From CAZEVY01 sp964515555 (GTDB taxonomy: Bacteria > Acidobacteriota > Terriglobia > Bryobacterales > Bryobacteraceae), in assembly GCA_964515555.1 (NCBI GenBank), contig CAZEVY010000028.1:1-49826 (forward strand): a stretch of 49,826 nucleotides of DNA, read 5' to 3'. The notes below the pieces were generated by a model. That model saw only the letters and a list, made by a program, of their open reading frames with translations, was not told the DNA's origin and searched no databases. Of the stretch, positions 35,345 to 43,637 are shown piece by piece (within the stretch, counting starts at the first letter, position 1; each line of letters starts with the position of its first letter). The translations under genes and the position numbers were made by a program.

Positions 35345-35833
35345 CTACGGCATCCTCGCCAGCAGCGCTTCGAGCTGATCCATGCAGGCCGACGCGCCCT
35401 GCTCCATTCCCGACATCAGATGCCCGTCGCGGGCCTCCTTCGTCAGGTGGACGATCGTCTCGTGCATCAGCGTCCGGCCGTTCTCCTCCGTGAAGACGAT
35501 GGTCGTTACGGCCGGCGCCTGCGGAAACGGGTCGTAGATGAACGTGAAGACCACGCGCTCCGGGGCCTGAATCTCGCGGTACTCTCCGTGGAAGCCGGCC
35601 AACTCGCCGCCCGGCTTGGTCAGCACGAACCGCCACTTCCCGCCGACGCGCAGGTCGACCTCGCAGACCGAGACCTCGTAGCCGAACGGACCCCACCATT
35701 GCTTGATGTGTTCGGGTTTGGAGGTCGCCTCCCAGACGAGGCGGCGCGGCGCGTCGAAGTATCGCGTCATGACGATTTCGAGATCCGACGGCGTCGTCAC
35801 CGTCAGAGCGTTCTTACCTTTTGTTGCGACCAT
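35345..35833 (-). CDS. SRPBCC/AHSA1 domain protein
   Basis: 162 aa, single domain. The START-like SRPBCC pattern is clear: TRYFDAPRRLVWEATSKPEH, IKQWWGPFGYEVSVCEVDLR, VGGKWRFVL and the C-terminal helix GMEQGASACMDQLEALLA. Such proteins bind hydrophobic ligands in a deep cavity. The AHSA1 label comes from Hsp90 co-chaperones but does not imply that role here. AAGGAG nine bases before the ATG is a good ribosome binding site. Its start lies inside the end of the ArsR gene, the usual arrangement for these regulator/SRPBCC pairs, so the ArsR protein probably controls it. Confidence 0.9.
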   Translation of the reverse strand: MVATKGKNALTVTTPSDLEIVMTRYFDAPRRLVWEATSKPEHIKQWWGPFGYEVSVCEVDLRVGGKWRFVLTKPGGELAGFHGEYREIQAPERVVFTFIYDPFPQAPAVTTIVFTEENGRTLMHETIVHLTKEARDGHLMSGMEQGASACMDQLEALLARMP

Positions 35834-36176
35834 GTTGTTTCTTCTCCTTTTTCTGCAATTCCACCAGATAAGCGTCCAGGCGCTGGAAGGAGTGCTCCCA
35901 GTTCTTCCGGAACTCTTCCACCCACTCGGCGACGCTCTTGAGCGGCGCCGCCTGGAGCTTGCACGGCCTCCACTGCGCTTCGCGCCCGCGTGCGATCAGG
36001 CCGGCGCGCTCGAGGACTTTCAGGTGCTTCGATACCGCCGGCATGCTCATCTCGAAGGGTTCGGCCAGTTCGGTGACCGAAGCTTCGCCCGCCGCGAGCC
36101 GTGCCAGGATCGCTCTTCGCGTGGGATCGGCGAGGGCGCCGAAGGTGGCGCTGAGGTGGTCGGTGGCGGCCGTCAT
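35814..36176 (-). CDS. ArsR family transcriptional repressor
   Basis: 120 aa winged-helix regulator. The HTH covers about residues 33-61 (SVTELAEPFEMSMPAVSKHL, then KVLERAGLI), followed by the wing (ARGREAQWRPCKL) and a C-terminal helix with WVEEFRKNWEHSFQRLDAYL. The metal-binding CVC box of ArsR/SmtB sensors is absent, so this is the non-metal subgroup normally fused in operons with SRPBCC proteins. The promoter upstream contains a 16-base palindrome across the -10 region, so the operon is probably autorepressed. The gene overlaps the SRPBCC gene by 20 bases. Confidence 0.93.
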   Translation of the reverse strand: MTAATDHLSATFGALADPTRRAILARLAAGEASVTELAEPFEMSMPAVSKHLKVLERAGLIARGREAQWRPCKLQAAPLKSVAEWVEEFRKNWEHSFQRLDAYLVELQKKEKKQHGRNKR

Positions 36177-36194
36177 AGTTAACCAATCAGTTAC

Positions 36195-36210
36195 TTAACT
36201 GTACAGTTAA
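36195..36210. promoter_or_regulatory. Palindromic ArsR operator
   Basis: TTAACTGTACAGTTAA is a perfect 16-base palindrome 18 bases before the ArsR start codon. It touches the -10 hexamer and covers the expected transcription start. A further CAGTTA half-site (36188-36193) repeats the half-site at 36204-36209 with a 16-base offset, suggesting room for a second dimer. Confidence 0.8.
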
Positions 36211-36238
36211 ATATAGTCCGGCGGAGGAGGACTGTCAA
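36210..36238 (-). promoter_or_regulatory. Near-consensus sigma-70 promoter of the arsR-SRPBCC operon
   Basis: On the minus strand, TTGACA (36238-36233), a 17-base spacer, then TATATT (36215-36210). The -35 is perfect, the -10 matches five of six, and the spacing is ideal. It is the strongest-looking promoter in the window and, with the palindrome over its start site, fits a strong promoter held off by its own repressor. Confidence 0.85.
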
Positions 36239-36260
36239 GGACTTTTTCGATGGGCGCCCG

Positions 36261-36307
36261 GAACCGCGCCGCGTGGCCCGGAACCGAGCCGCGACCGGAG
36301 GGAGCGG
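36261..36307 (+). repeat. Short direct repeat, left copy (with internal 20-base period)
   Basis: GAACCGCGCCGCG (36261-36273) is followed 20 bases later by GAACCGAGCCGCG, which runs on into ACCGGAGGGAGCGG. The part 36286-36307 matches a second copy at 39896-39918, apart from one missing base. The core can fold with CCGC pairing GCGG around a tandem G-A mismatch. It lies just downstream of the TonB receptor stop. Confidence 0.7.
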
Positions 36308-36312
36308 TCCCC

Positions 36313-39300
36313 TTAGTAAATTACCTTCACGCCGAGCTGGATGCGCCGCGCGTAGCCGCGCTGGCTGGCGATGGTGCCGAAGGCCGTGTTGTACTGGTCG
36401 ACGTTCGGATTGGCGAAGAACGGCGTATTAAACGCGTTCAGGAACTCCCCGCGGAACTCCAGCTTGATCTTCTCGGTGATGTTGTTCTCCTTCAGCGCCG
36501 AGAGATCGAAGTTGGTCGGCGACGGGCCGCGCAGGTACGAGTACCGCAGCGGCGCCACGCGGACGTTGCTCACCAGCGCGCGCGTGTTGTTGCGCTCGAA
36601 CTGCGAGGTGTCGAAGTAGCGCTCCACACTGCGCTGGCTGCGCGGCAGGATAATGCTGCGAAGATCGTTCCCGTAGAAGATCAAGTTGCCCAGACCCAGC
36701 GCCTGGCCGCTCTGCTTCACCAGGATGCCCTGCACCTGCCAGCCGCCGATCAGGGCGTTGGCCACCCGCGGCATGTCGGAGCCGAGCGCGCGGCCCCGTC
36801 CGAACGGCAGCTCGTAGATGAAGCTTCCGCTCAGCCGGTGCGGATAGTCCTGGTCGGAGATCGTGTAGGCCGGCAGTGGATCGGCGCCGTTGAGGTACGC
36901 GGTGGCCTCCATGAACTTCGAGAAGCTGTAGCCGAGCTGGAAGGTCCAGCCCTTCGCGAAACGCTTGTCCAATTCGATCCCCACGGAGTGGTAGGTCGAG
37001 TAGCCCTGGTTGGTCGTGTAGTTCACGTTGGTGAACTGCGGGAACTGCGCGAGGAACGACTGCCGGGAGAGGTTGGCCGTGTTGCGGCCCGTGTTCGGCA
37101 CCAGACCCGAGAACGGATTCGGCAGGTTGGCCGTCAGGTACGCGTTGCGGTCGTTGTCCCGAACCGGCGAGGTGCTCAGGTACTGAAGCGGGGTGGCGTT
37201 CTGATCCCGCGTGATCTCGATGGCGTTGGCGCGGCTGCCCGCATACGTCAGTTCGAGCACCATCCGTCCGCGGAACTCGCGCTGGATGCCGAACTGCCAG
37301 CGCTGATTGTAGGGCGTCTTCAGGTTGGGCTCGAAGAACGAAACGCCCTGGCCCAGGAAGGTGTTGACGCCCAGCGAATTGCCCGGCGGCTCGACGATCC
37401 CGGTGGGGAACGGGTTGTTGATGCGGGCGACGTAGTTCACGCCGTCCAGCGTGGGCACCAGCGCGGTCGTCAGCGAGAAACCGGATTGGATTGCGTCGCC
37501 GCGCCGCACGCCCTGCGAGGTGAAGAACACGCCGTAGCCGGCGCGGACCACCGTCTTGGGCGTCGCGTGCCAGGCGAAGCCGATGCGCGGCATGAAGTTG
37601 TTGGTGTCGCGGTTCCACAGCGTCTCGGGCTGCCCGCCGACGCCGGCGAACGTCACGCCCCCGAGCACGCGGTAGGCGCTGGCCGGAACTTCGGGCGTCC
37701 CCGCCGACCGCGCATAAGCGGCCTGGGCCGCGGCCGTGATCGAAAGCTGCGCGTTCGGGTCGAAGCCCCGCACCGAGCGATTGTGCCGCTCCGTCAGCGG
37801 CGCCTCGGTCTCGTAGCGCAGCCCGAGCGTGAGCGTCAGGTTGCGGCGAATCTTCCAGTCGTCCTGAATGTGGAAGGCCCACATGGTGTTCTTCTCGGCG
37901 AAAGTCGCGCGCCGGTCGACACCGCCGCCGGTCGGATACCCGAGCAGAAACGAAGCCAGTCCCTGGCCGCGCGGCGCCGTCGGCGAGTTGTCGAGCGGAC
38001 CGCGGGTGAAGGTCTCGGCGAATGAGATCTGGCCGGTGCTGTTGATGTCCGGGTTGATCTGGTTCTTGTAATAAATCCGGTACTGCGCGCCGTATTTAAG
38101 GGCGTGCGCTCCGCGAATCTTGTCGAATGACAGAACGTACTCGTGCGTGTCCTGCGGCCGCCACAGCACCGAGCCGTTGGTGGCGTAATAGCCCGCGATG
38201 GCGATGTGCGGGAACCGGCGGACATCCGGAGGAATCGCGTCGTTGTAGGAGGCCGGGAATCCCAGGCTCGTCAGATCGAAGCCCAGCGCCTCCGGGTTGC
38301 GGTTGATGTCGCGGATGAAGCGGTTGTATCCGTAGCGCACATTCATGACGAGAGTCGGCGAGAAGGTGTAGACGTGATCCCAGACTCCGTTGATGGAGTG
38401 GAACTTGAACCATTCGCCCGTGGCAAAGGTGTTGAAGAAATTGCTGTACGTGCTCGACCGGTTGTACCAGGAGAAGCGCCCGAACGTGCGCCACTTGTCG
38501 TTGATATTGTGGTCGAGCCGCCAGGTGTGCGTGTAGTATTTCGCGGCCTCGGGAAGATTCGGCTGTACCAGGTTGTTGCCGCCGTCCGCCGTCCCGGTCG
38601 CATTCGGCTGACCGTAGAACTTCAGGATGTTGGTGGCCACCGGAGAAATGCGATTGCCCGGGATGATATTGCCCGGAATCGGCAGCGTGCGGAAGCGCGC
38701 GCCTTCCTGTGTGCGCGTCGCCGGATCGTAGATCTGGTAGTTGCTCCCCAGCGCCAGCAGGCCCGAGAGGTTTCCCGTTCGCTGGATATCGGTGGGCACG
38801 GTGTTGACGCCGCCCCGCGGCCGCGTCTCGTGAATGCCCTCGTAGCCGTACATGTAGAACGTCTTGTTGCGCCCGTCGTAGAGACCCGGAAGCACCACCG
38901 GCCCCAGCGCCGAAAGGCCCCAGCGGTTGTAGCTGAAATCCACCACCGGCTGCGCGTTGCGATTCGCGAAGAATAGGTTGGCGTTCAGCTCCGGCGCCAG
39001 CTTGTTGTAATAGCCGGTGCCGTGGAACTGGTTGGTCCCCGCCTTCAGACTCAGGCTGATCGACCCGCCTTCGGTCTGTCCGACGCTGGCGTCGAACGCC
39101 GCCGTCTGAATCTTCATTTCCGCGAGAATGTCGGTCGGCGGCACGTACGACGCCGAGACCTCGCGCGCGTTCGCCGTCGACGCGCCCGCCGGCGCGCCGT
39201 CGAGCGTCAGCTCGTTACGCAGTCCGCGCGCCCCGCCCATGGAGTAGTTGGCGATGTGCGACGGCTCGAAGGGGCGATCCAGCGCCGGGTCGCCCGTGAA

Positions 39301-39786
39301 CGCCGCGCCCGTCGTCGACGCCATGAGCGCGTAGGGCTCGCCGTGCGCGATCGGAAGCTGCGCCACGCGCCGCGCGTCGATCACCTGTCCGCCCGAGGCC
39401 GTGCTGGTTTCAAGGAGCGGAACTTCAGCGGTCACCGTGACGGTCTCGCTGACTTCGCCGACCGCCAGCACCAGGTTCACCTCCAGCCGGTCGTTCAAGC
39501 GAACTTCGATGTTGTCCTGCACCACTCGCTTGAAGCCCTTGGCTTCGGCGGTCAGCTTGTACTTGCCGAGCGGAAGAAACGGCGCCTGGTAGATGCCCTG
39601 CTCGTTGGTAGTCACCGACACCGAGAAGCCGGTCGCGTCGTTGGCCACCCGAACCGTGGCGTTCGGCACGATCGCATCCTGCGGGTCCGTAACACGGCCC
39701 CGGATTGTTCCGCGAAGCTCCTGCCCCCAGGCCGACAGGCTCAGGAGCGCGAGGATAGAAAGACAGATCGCGACGTAGCGTTTCAT
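36313..39786 (-). CDS. Oar-like TonB-dependent receptor
   Basis: 1157-aa outer-membrane protein. The signal peptide is KRYVAICLSILALLSLSAWG. The frame is open 24 codons further upstream, but the ATG at 39786 places the signal correctly. A carboxypeptidase-regulatory-like domain (about residues 24-110) has TIRGRVTDPQDAIVPNATV and YQAPFLPLGKYKLTAEAKGF. A plug domain (about 115-250, with VTVTAEVPLLETSTA and MGGARGLRNELTLDGAP) and a long beta-barrel follow, ending in an aromatic residue (GVKVIY). Such receptors import large substrates such as glycans or peptides using TonB energy, or serve as surface proteins. The ligand is not known. The gene stands alone, bounded on both sides by a short direct repeat. 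Confidence 0.92.
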   Translation of the reverse strand: MKRYVAICLSILALLSLSAWGQELRGTIRGRVTDPQDAIVPNATVRVANDATGFSVSVTTNEQGIYQAPFLPLGKYKLTAEAKGFKRVVQDNIEVRLNDRLEVNLVLAVGEVSETVTVTAEVPLLETSTASGGQVIDARRVAQLPIAHGEPYALMASTTGAAFTGDPALDRPFEPSHIANYSMGGARGLRNELTLDGAPAGASTANAREVSASYVPPTDILAEMKIQTAAFDASVGQTEGGSISLSLKAGTNQFHGTGYYNKLAPELNANLFFANRNAQPVVDFSYNRWGLSALGPVVLPGLYDGRNKTFYMYGYEGIHETRPRGGVNTVPTDIQRTGNLSGLLALGSNYQIYDPATRTQEGARFRTLPIPGNIIPGNRISPVATNILKFYGQPNATGTADGGNNLVQPNLPEAAKYYTHTWRLDHNINDKWRTFGRFSWYNRSSTYSNFFNTFATGEWFKFHSINGVWDHVYTFSPTLVMNVRYGYNRFIRDINRNPEALGFDLTSLGFPASYNDAIPPDVRRFPHIAIAGYYATNGSVLWRPQDTHEYVLSFDKIRGAHALKYGAQYRIYYKNQINPDINSTGQISFAETFTRGPLDNSPTAPRGQGLASFLLGYPTGGGVDRRATFAEKNTMWAFHIQDDWKIRRNLTLTLGLRYETEAPLTERHNRSVRGFDPNAQLSITAAAQAAYARSAGTPEVPASAYRVLGGVTFAGVGGQPETLWNRDTNNFMPRIGFAWHATPKTVVRAGYGVFFTSQGVRRGDAIQSGFSLTTALVPTLDGVNYVARINNPFPTGIVEPPGNSLGVNTFLGQGVSFFEPNLKTPYNQRWQFGIQREFRGRMVLELTYAGSRANAIEITRDQNATPLQYLSTSPVRDNDRNAYLTANLPNPFSGLVPNTGRNTANLSRQSFLAQFPQFTNVNYTTNQGYSTYHSVGIELDKRFAKGWTFQLGYSFSKFMEATAYLNGADPLPAYTISDQDYPHRLSGSFIYELPFGRGRALGSDMPRVANALIGGWQVQGILVKQSGQALGLGNLIFYGNDLRSIILPRSQRSVERYFDTSQFERNNTRALVSNVRVAPLRYSYLRGPSPTNFDLSALKENNITEKIKLEFRGEFLNAFNTPFFANPNVDQYNTAFGTIASQRGYARRIQLGVKVIY

Positions 39787-39890
39787 GACAAAGGACCCCC
39801 TACAGATCCGCTGCGATTCTACAAGTTCCGTGGGATGTGCACAATAGGCCACTTTCAAAAAAAGTATGAAAGAAACCTAAATCCGGTTCC

Positions 39891-39918
39891 GTAACGAGCC
39901 GCGACCGTGAGGGAGCGG
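39891..39918 (+). repeat. Short direct repeat, right copy
   Basis: GAGCCGCGACCGTGAGGGAGCGG (39896-39918) is the second copy of the element at 36286-36307, in the same orientation, lying upstream of the TonB receptor. The two copies bracket that gene. The rest of the 229-base gap (39787-40015) holds an A-rich stretch near 39858 and the inverted repeat before the porin, and I see no gene in it. Confidence 0.7.
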
Positions 39919-39976
39919 ATGCGAAATGACTTCGGACGCGAGTTAACAACTCCGCCCCCGCACCGATGTTAATCGT

Positions 39977-40008
39977 AGTTTACTTCCGCAAGCAATCTAT
40001 AGTAAACT
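39977..40008. promoter_or_regulatory. Inverted repeat and -10-like element before the porin operon
   Basis: AGTTTAC (39977-39983) and GTAAACT (40002-40008) form a 7-base inverted repeat with an 18-base spacer. The right arm overlaps TATAGT (39998-40003), a possible -10 that ends 12 bases before the porin ATG. It is a likely operator for an unidentified regulator of the porin/CuA/di-haem operon. No matching regulator gene is in the window. Confidence 0.5.
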
Positions 40009-40015
40009 GGGCGCC

Positions 40016-41269
40016 ATGGCGCGATTCCTGCCCCTGCTCCTGTGTCTCTCCGCCGGCGCCCAGACCGTCGACCCGCAGAAACGCATCGAGGAACTCGAGC
40101 GCCGTGTACAGATTCTGGAAGAGCGTCTCCGTCAATTGGAATCCCCGAAGACCCCCGAGAAACCGGCGGCCGTCGCGATCGCCGCGCCCGTCGCCGAAAA
40201 AACGGCGCCCGCTCCACCAGCCGAAAGCCGCTCGCCCATCTCCGGCTACATGGACTTCCATTACAACAACGACCGCGGCGCGCTCACGCCCGGCGTCGCC
40301 GACTTTCACCGCTTCGTGCTCCTGTTCGGCCACAGCTTCACCGACCGCATCAAGTTCTGGTCCGAGCTGGAGTTCGAGCACGCCCTCGTCGAGGGCCGCG
40401 AGGAGAAAGGCGAGCTGGAGCTCGAGCAGGCCTACATCGATTTCCTCGTCAAGCCCTGGCTCAACTTCCGTGGCGGCATGATGCTCGCCCCCGTCGGCCT
40501 CATCAACGAACGCCACGAGCCGCCGTCCTACAACGGCGTCGAGCGCCCCTTCGTCGACACCGTGATTCTGCCCTCCACCTGGTTCGACGCCGGCGCCGGC
40601 ATCCACGGCGACCTCGGCCGCGGCTTCGCCTACAAGCTCTTCGCGATGTCGCCCCTCGACGCCACCGGCTTCAACGCCGAGGAAGGACTGCGCGGCGGGC
40701 GGCAAAAAGGATTCCAGTCTGTCTCCGAGCGCCCGGCCATCACCGGACGACTGGAGTTCCGCGGCATCCCCAGGCTCTCGCTCGGCGCCAGCTTCTGGCG
40801 CGGGCGCACCGGCTTCGATCTCGCCAGCGTCAACCCGCTCGTACGCGCCTTCGAAGTCGACGGCCGGTTCTCGCGCTGGCGCTTCGATTTCCGCGGCCAG
40901 TTTGCGCGCGTGGCGATTTCCGACGCCGGCGACCTGAACCGCGCGCTCCAACGGCGCATCGGCGTTAGCCCCAACGTCGCCAGCGCCCTACGCGGATTCT
41001 ATTGGGAGTCGGCCATGCGCGTGCTTCCGCGCCGCTGGCCGCACGACCTGGCGGTCTTTCACCGCTACGAGAACTTCGACACGCAGCATCGCATGCCGGC
41101 CGGCTTTCTCCCGCTGAAGCAGTTCGACCGCGCCGCCCACGTGACGGGCTTCACCTACTATCCCGAACCCGATGTGGCGCTCAAGTTCGACTACACGGTC
41201 CTGCGCAGTCAGAGCGCCGTCTTCCGGTCGCTGCACACGATCAATCTCGGAATGGGGTGGTGGTTCTGA
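40016..41269 (+). CDS. Outer-membrane porin with N-terminal coiled coil
   Basis: 417 aa. The signal peptide (ARFLPLLLCLSAGAQ) is followed by a heptad coiled coil (KRIEELERRVQILEERLRQL), an Ala/Pro linker to about residue 75, and then a beta-barrel beginning SGYMDFHYNN. It ends in a terminal phenylalanine (GMGWWF), as usual for outer-membrane barrels. This is the layout of phosphate-selective OprP/OprO-like and related porins. The coiled coil probably trimerises or reaches to peptidoglycan. The next gene overlaps by one base, so the barrel may bring in or expose substrate for the copper and haem proteins that follow. Specificity is unknown. Confidence 0.8.
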   Translation: MARFLPLLLCLSAGAQTVDPQKRIEELERRVQILEERLRQLESPKTPEKPAAVAIAAPVAEKTAPAPPAESRSPISGYMDFHYNNDRGALTPGVADFHRFVLLFGHSFTDRIKFWSELEFEHALVEGREEKGELELEQAYIDFLVKPWLNFRGGMMLAPVGLINERHEPPSYNGVERPFVDTVILPSTWFDAGAGIHGDLGRGFAYKLFAMSPLDATGFNAEEGLRGGRQKGFQSVSERPAITGRLEFRGIPRLSLGASFWRGRTGFDLASVNPLVRAFEVDGRFSRWRFDFRGQFARVAISDAGDLNRALQRRIGVSPNVASALRGFYWESAMRVLPRRWPHDLAVFHRYENFDTQHRMPAGFLPLKQFDRAAHVTGFTYYPEPDVALKFDYTVLRSQSAVFRSLHTINLGMGWWF

Positions 41270-41610
41270 TGCGTCTCGCGGTACTCCTGTTGACCCTGGC
41301 GCTTCCCGCTCAGGAAACCCCCGCTCGGGAAACGAAGGTCGTCCACATGGTCGCCGAGCGCTTCGCCTTCGTGCCGTCGAATATCAAAGTCAAGCGCGGC
41401 GCCGTGGTCGAGTTTCGCATCACCAGCGAAGACACCAATCACGGCTTCCATATCCCCAAGGCCGGAATCAACGCCATCGTCCCCAAGCGCGGTCGCGGCG
41501 AGGTGAAGGTGATCTTCCGCGCCGATGAGTCCGGGGAGTACGCCTTCGAATGCTCCAAGGCCTGCGGCGCCGGGCACACGCAGATGCGCGGCGTGATCGT
41601 GGTGGAATGA
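41269..41610 (+). CDS. Free-standing CuA-type cupredoxin
   Basis: 113 aa: a signal peptide (RLAVLLLTLALPAQ) and one cupredoxin domain. The ligand set of a binuclear CuA centre is present: H58 (in DTNHGF), C95, C99, H103 and M106 (CSKACGAGHTQMRG). This is the pattern of cytochrome c oxidase subunit II, but without its membrane helices, so the protein is soluble or loosely bound in the periplasm. It probably carries electrons or copper. TGATG overlap with the porin gene and ATGA overlap with the di-haem gene show one operon. Confidence 0.88.
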   Translation: MRLAVLLLTLALPAQETPARETKVVHMVAERFAFVPSNIKVKRGAVVEFRITSEDTNHGFHIPKAGINAIVPKRGRGEVKVIFRADESGEYAFECSKACGAGHTQMRGVIVVE

Positions 41611-42776
41611 TGCGCCGCACGCTCCCCATCGCGATACTGCTGGCGGCCAGTCTGGTGACGAGCCAGTCGCCGCGCGACCCGCTCCCCGGCGACCCGCTCG
41701 CCGGGATCACCGCCGCCGAGTTCGAGCGCTTCCGTATCGGACTCGAGGACTTCACCGAAGTCGAGGACGCCGAGGAAGGCCTCGGCCCCGCCTTCAACGG
41801 CACCAGTTGCGCCGGCTGCCACAGCGTCCCGGCTATCGGCGGAACTGGGACCATCACCGAAGTCCGCGCCGGCCGCCGCGACGAACGCGGCGACTTCCAC
41901 GAGCTCGCCGGCGGCACGCTGTTTCACCTGTTCTCGATTCCCGATCATACCTGCCAGGTGAAGATTCCGCCCGAAGCCAACGTGATCGCGCGCCGCATCT
42001 CCATTCCGCTGTTCGGCGCCGGACTCGTCGAAGCCATCCCCGACGCCGTGCTCATCGCTCTCGAAGATCCCGGCGACCTCAACCGCGACGGCGTCAGCGG
42101 CCGCGCCGCGCGCATCGAGGACGTCGCCACCGGGCGCCCGCGCATCGGCCGCTTCGGCTGGAAAGCGCAGCACGCGACGCTGCTGGCCTTCGCCGCCGAC
42201 GCTTACCGCAATGAGATGGGCATCACCAACGACCTGTTCCCCGAAGAATTCGCCGCCGGCGTCGACCCCGTCGCTATGCGCCTCTGCGACCCGGTCGCCG
42301 ACCCCGAGGACTTGGTGGACCCGCGCACCAAGCTGCGCGGCATCGATAACTTCGAGTCGTTCCTGCGCTTCCTGGCGCCCGTCGCGCGCGGCCCGGTCGA
42401 CGAACAGGCGCGCCGCGGCGAGACGATCTTCGGCGAGACCGGTTGCGCGTCCTGCCACGTCCCGCAGCTCGCCACCGGCCCCAGCCCGAACCCCGTGTTC
42501 GACCGCAAGCCCGTGCCGCTCTACTCGGACCTGTTGCTGCACGACATCGCGACCGGCGACGGTATCCGCCAGGACGCCGCCGAGCCCTCGGAGATTCGCA
42601 CGCCCGCGCTCTGGGGGCTGCGCCTGCGCCGCCCGCTATTGCACGACGGCAGCGCGGCCACCGCCGAGGACGCCATCCTGCGCCACGGCGGCGAGGCCGA
42701 GCGGTCGCGCGAGAACTTCACCAAGCTCGCGCCCGAAGCCCGCGCCGCGCTGCTGGCGTTTCTGGCGTCGCTGTGA
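41607..42776 (+). CDS. Di-haem c-type protein (DUF1111, putative thiol oxidoreductase/peroxidase)
   Basis: 389 aa with a signal peptide (RRTLPIAILLAASLVTS). Two haem-binding motifs, CAGCH (C68-H72) and CASCH (C280-H284), lie in the order expected of the DUF1111 family, which resembles MauG/CcpA di-haem peroxidases. Other family stretches are GPAFNGTSCAGCHSVPAIGG, RRISIPLFGAGLVEAIPD and TPALWGLRLRRPLLHDGSA. Relatives are often co-encoded with imelysins and iron uptake, but here they follow a CuA protein, which may be the electron partner. Start at the first of two adjacent ATG codons. Confidence 0.88.
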   Translation: MMRRTLPIAILLAASLVTSQSPRDPLPGDPLAGITAAEFERFRIGLEDFTEVEDAEEGLGPAFNGTSCAGCHSVPAIGGTGTITEVRAGRRDERGDFHELAGGTLFHLFSIPDHTCQVKIPPEANVIARRISIPLFGAGLVEAIPDAVLIALEDPGDLNRDGVSGRAARIEDVATGRPRIGRFGWKAQHATLLAFAADAYRNEMGITNDLFPEEFAAGVDPVAMRLCDPVADPEDLVDPRTKLRGIDNFESFLRFLAPVARGPVDEQARRGETIFGETGCASCHVPQLATGPSPNPVFDRKPVPLYSDLLLHDIATGDGIRQDAAEPSEIRTPALWGLRLRRPLLHDGSAATAEDAILRHGGEAERSRENFTKLAPEARAALLAFLASL

Positions 42777-42782
42777 GCGCGC

Positions 42783-42788
42783 TAGAAT
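42783..42788 (+). promoter_or_regulatory. -10-like element of fabI
   Basis: TAGAAT, nine bases before the fabI ATG, with no Shine-Dalgarno between. It fits the same near-leaderless layout seen at mtnA and the DUF47 gene. Confidence 0.4.
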
Positions 42789-42797
42789 AGCGGCTTC

Positions 42798-43577
42798 ATG
42801 CCTCAACTCCTCGAAGGGAAATCCGCGCTCGTACTCGGCATCGCCAACCGCTGGAGCCTGGCCTACGCCATCGCCTCGGCCTTCCGCCGCGAAGGCGCGC
42901 GGCTCCTCCTGACCTACCAGGGCGAGCGCCAGCGCCAGACCGTCGAGGAGCTGGCCGCCGACCTCGGCGCCGCGCGCGTGCTCCCCTGCGACGTCTCCCA
43001 GGACGCCGAACTGGCCGCGCTCGCCGAGGCCCTCGCCGCCGACGGGCAGCCGCTCGACTGCGCCGTCCACAGCATCGCCTTCGCCAATCGCGAGGACCTC
43101 GCGCGCCCCTTCGTGGAAACCTCGCGCGACGGCTACGCGCTGGCGCAGGACGTCAGCGCCTACTCGCTGGTGGCCGTGGCGCGCACCGTCGCGCCGTTGA
43201 TGACCTCCGGCGGGGCGATCCTTACGCTCACCTATCTGGGCTCAACCCGCGTCGTGCAGAACTACAACGTGATGGGCGTCGCCAAGGCCGCGCTCGAGGC
43301 CTCGGTGCGATACCTGGCCGCCGACCTCGGCCCGCGCGCCATCCGCGTCAACGCCATCTCGGCGGGTCCGGTGAAGACCGCCTCGGCGCGCGGCATCAAG
43401 GATTTCTCGAAGGTGCTGGACGCGGTCGCGCAGGTCGCCCCATTGCGCCGCAACACCGATCCCGCCGAGGTCGCTGACACCGCCGTGTTCCTGGCGAGCG
43501 CGCTCGGCCGCGGCGTGACAGGCAACGTGATCTACGTCGACGCGGGATTCCAGATCGTCGGATTGTCGCCGGGATAG
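42798..43577 (+). CDS. fabI: Enoyl-[acyl-carrier-protein] reductase (NADH), FabI
   Basis: 259-aa short-chain dehydrogenase-type enzyme for the last reduction step in each round of fatty acid elongation. The NAD-binding start is ALVLGIANRWSLAYAIA. The catalytic Y146, Y156 and K163 (TYLGSTRVVQNYNVMGVAKA) fall at exactly the same positions as in the E. coli enzyme. Also visible are HSIAFANREDL and the C-terminal NVIYVDAGFQIVG. It is the type inhibited by triclosan and isoniazid in other bacteria. No other fab genes are nearby. It is apparently monocistronic. Confidence 0.96.
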   Translation: MPQLLEGKSALVLGIANRWSLAYAIASAFRREGARLLLTYQGERQRQTVEELAADLGAARVLPCDVSQDAELAALAEALAADGQPLDCAVHSIAFANREDLARPFVETSRDGYALAQDVSAYSLVAVARTVAPLMTSGGAILTLTYLGSTRVVQNYNVMGVAKAALEASVRYLAADLGPRAIRVNAISAGPVKTASARGIKDFSKVLDAVAQVAPLRRNTDPAEVADTAVFLASALGRGVTGNVIYVDAGFQIVGLSPG

Positions 43578-43637
43578 CCGCGCCGCGTCGTATCCTGAGT
43601 ACTCACCATGACTGCCGCCAAGGAAAGGAAGTCCTCC

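Noticed and set aside
43596..43605. TGAGTACTCA palindrome before the DMT-like gene as an operator
   Set aside because: Only 10 bases with no supporting half-sites, and no known regulator or promoter geometry around it.
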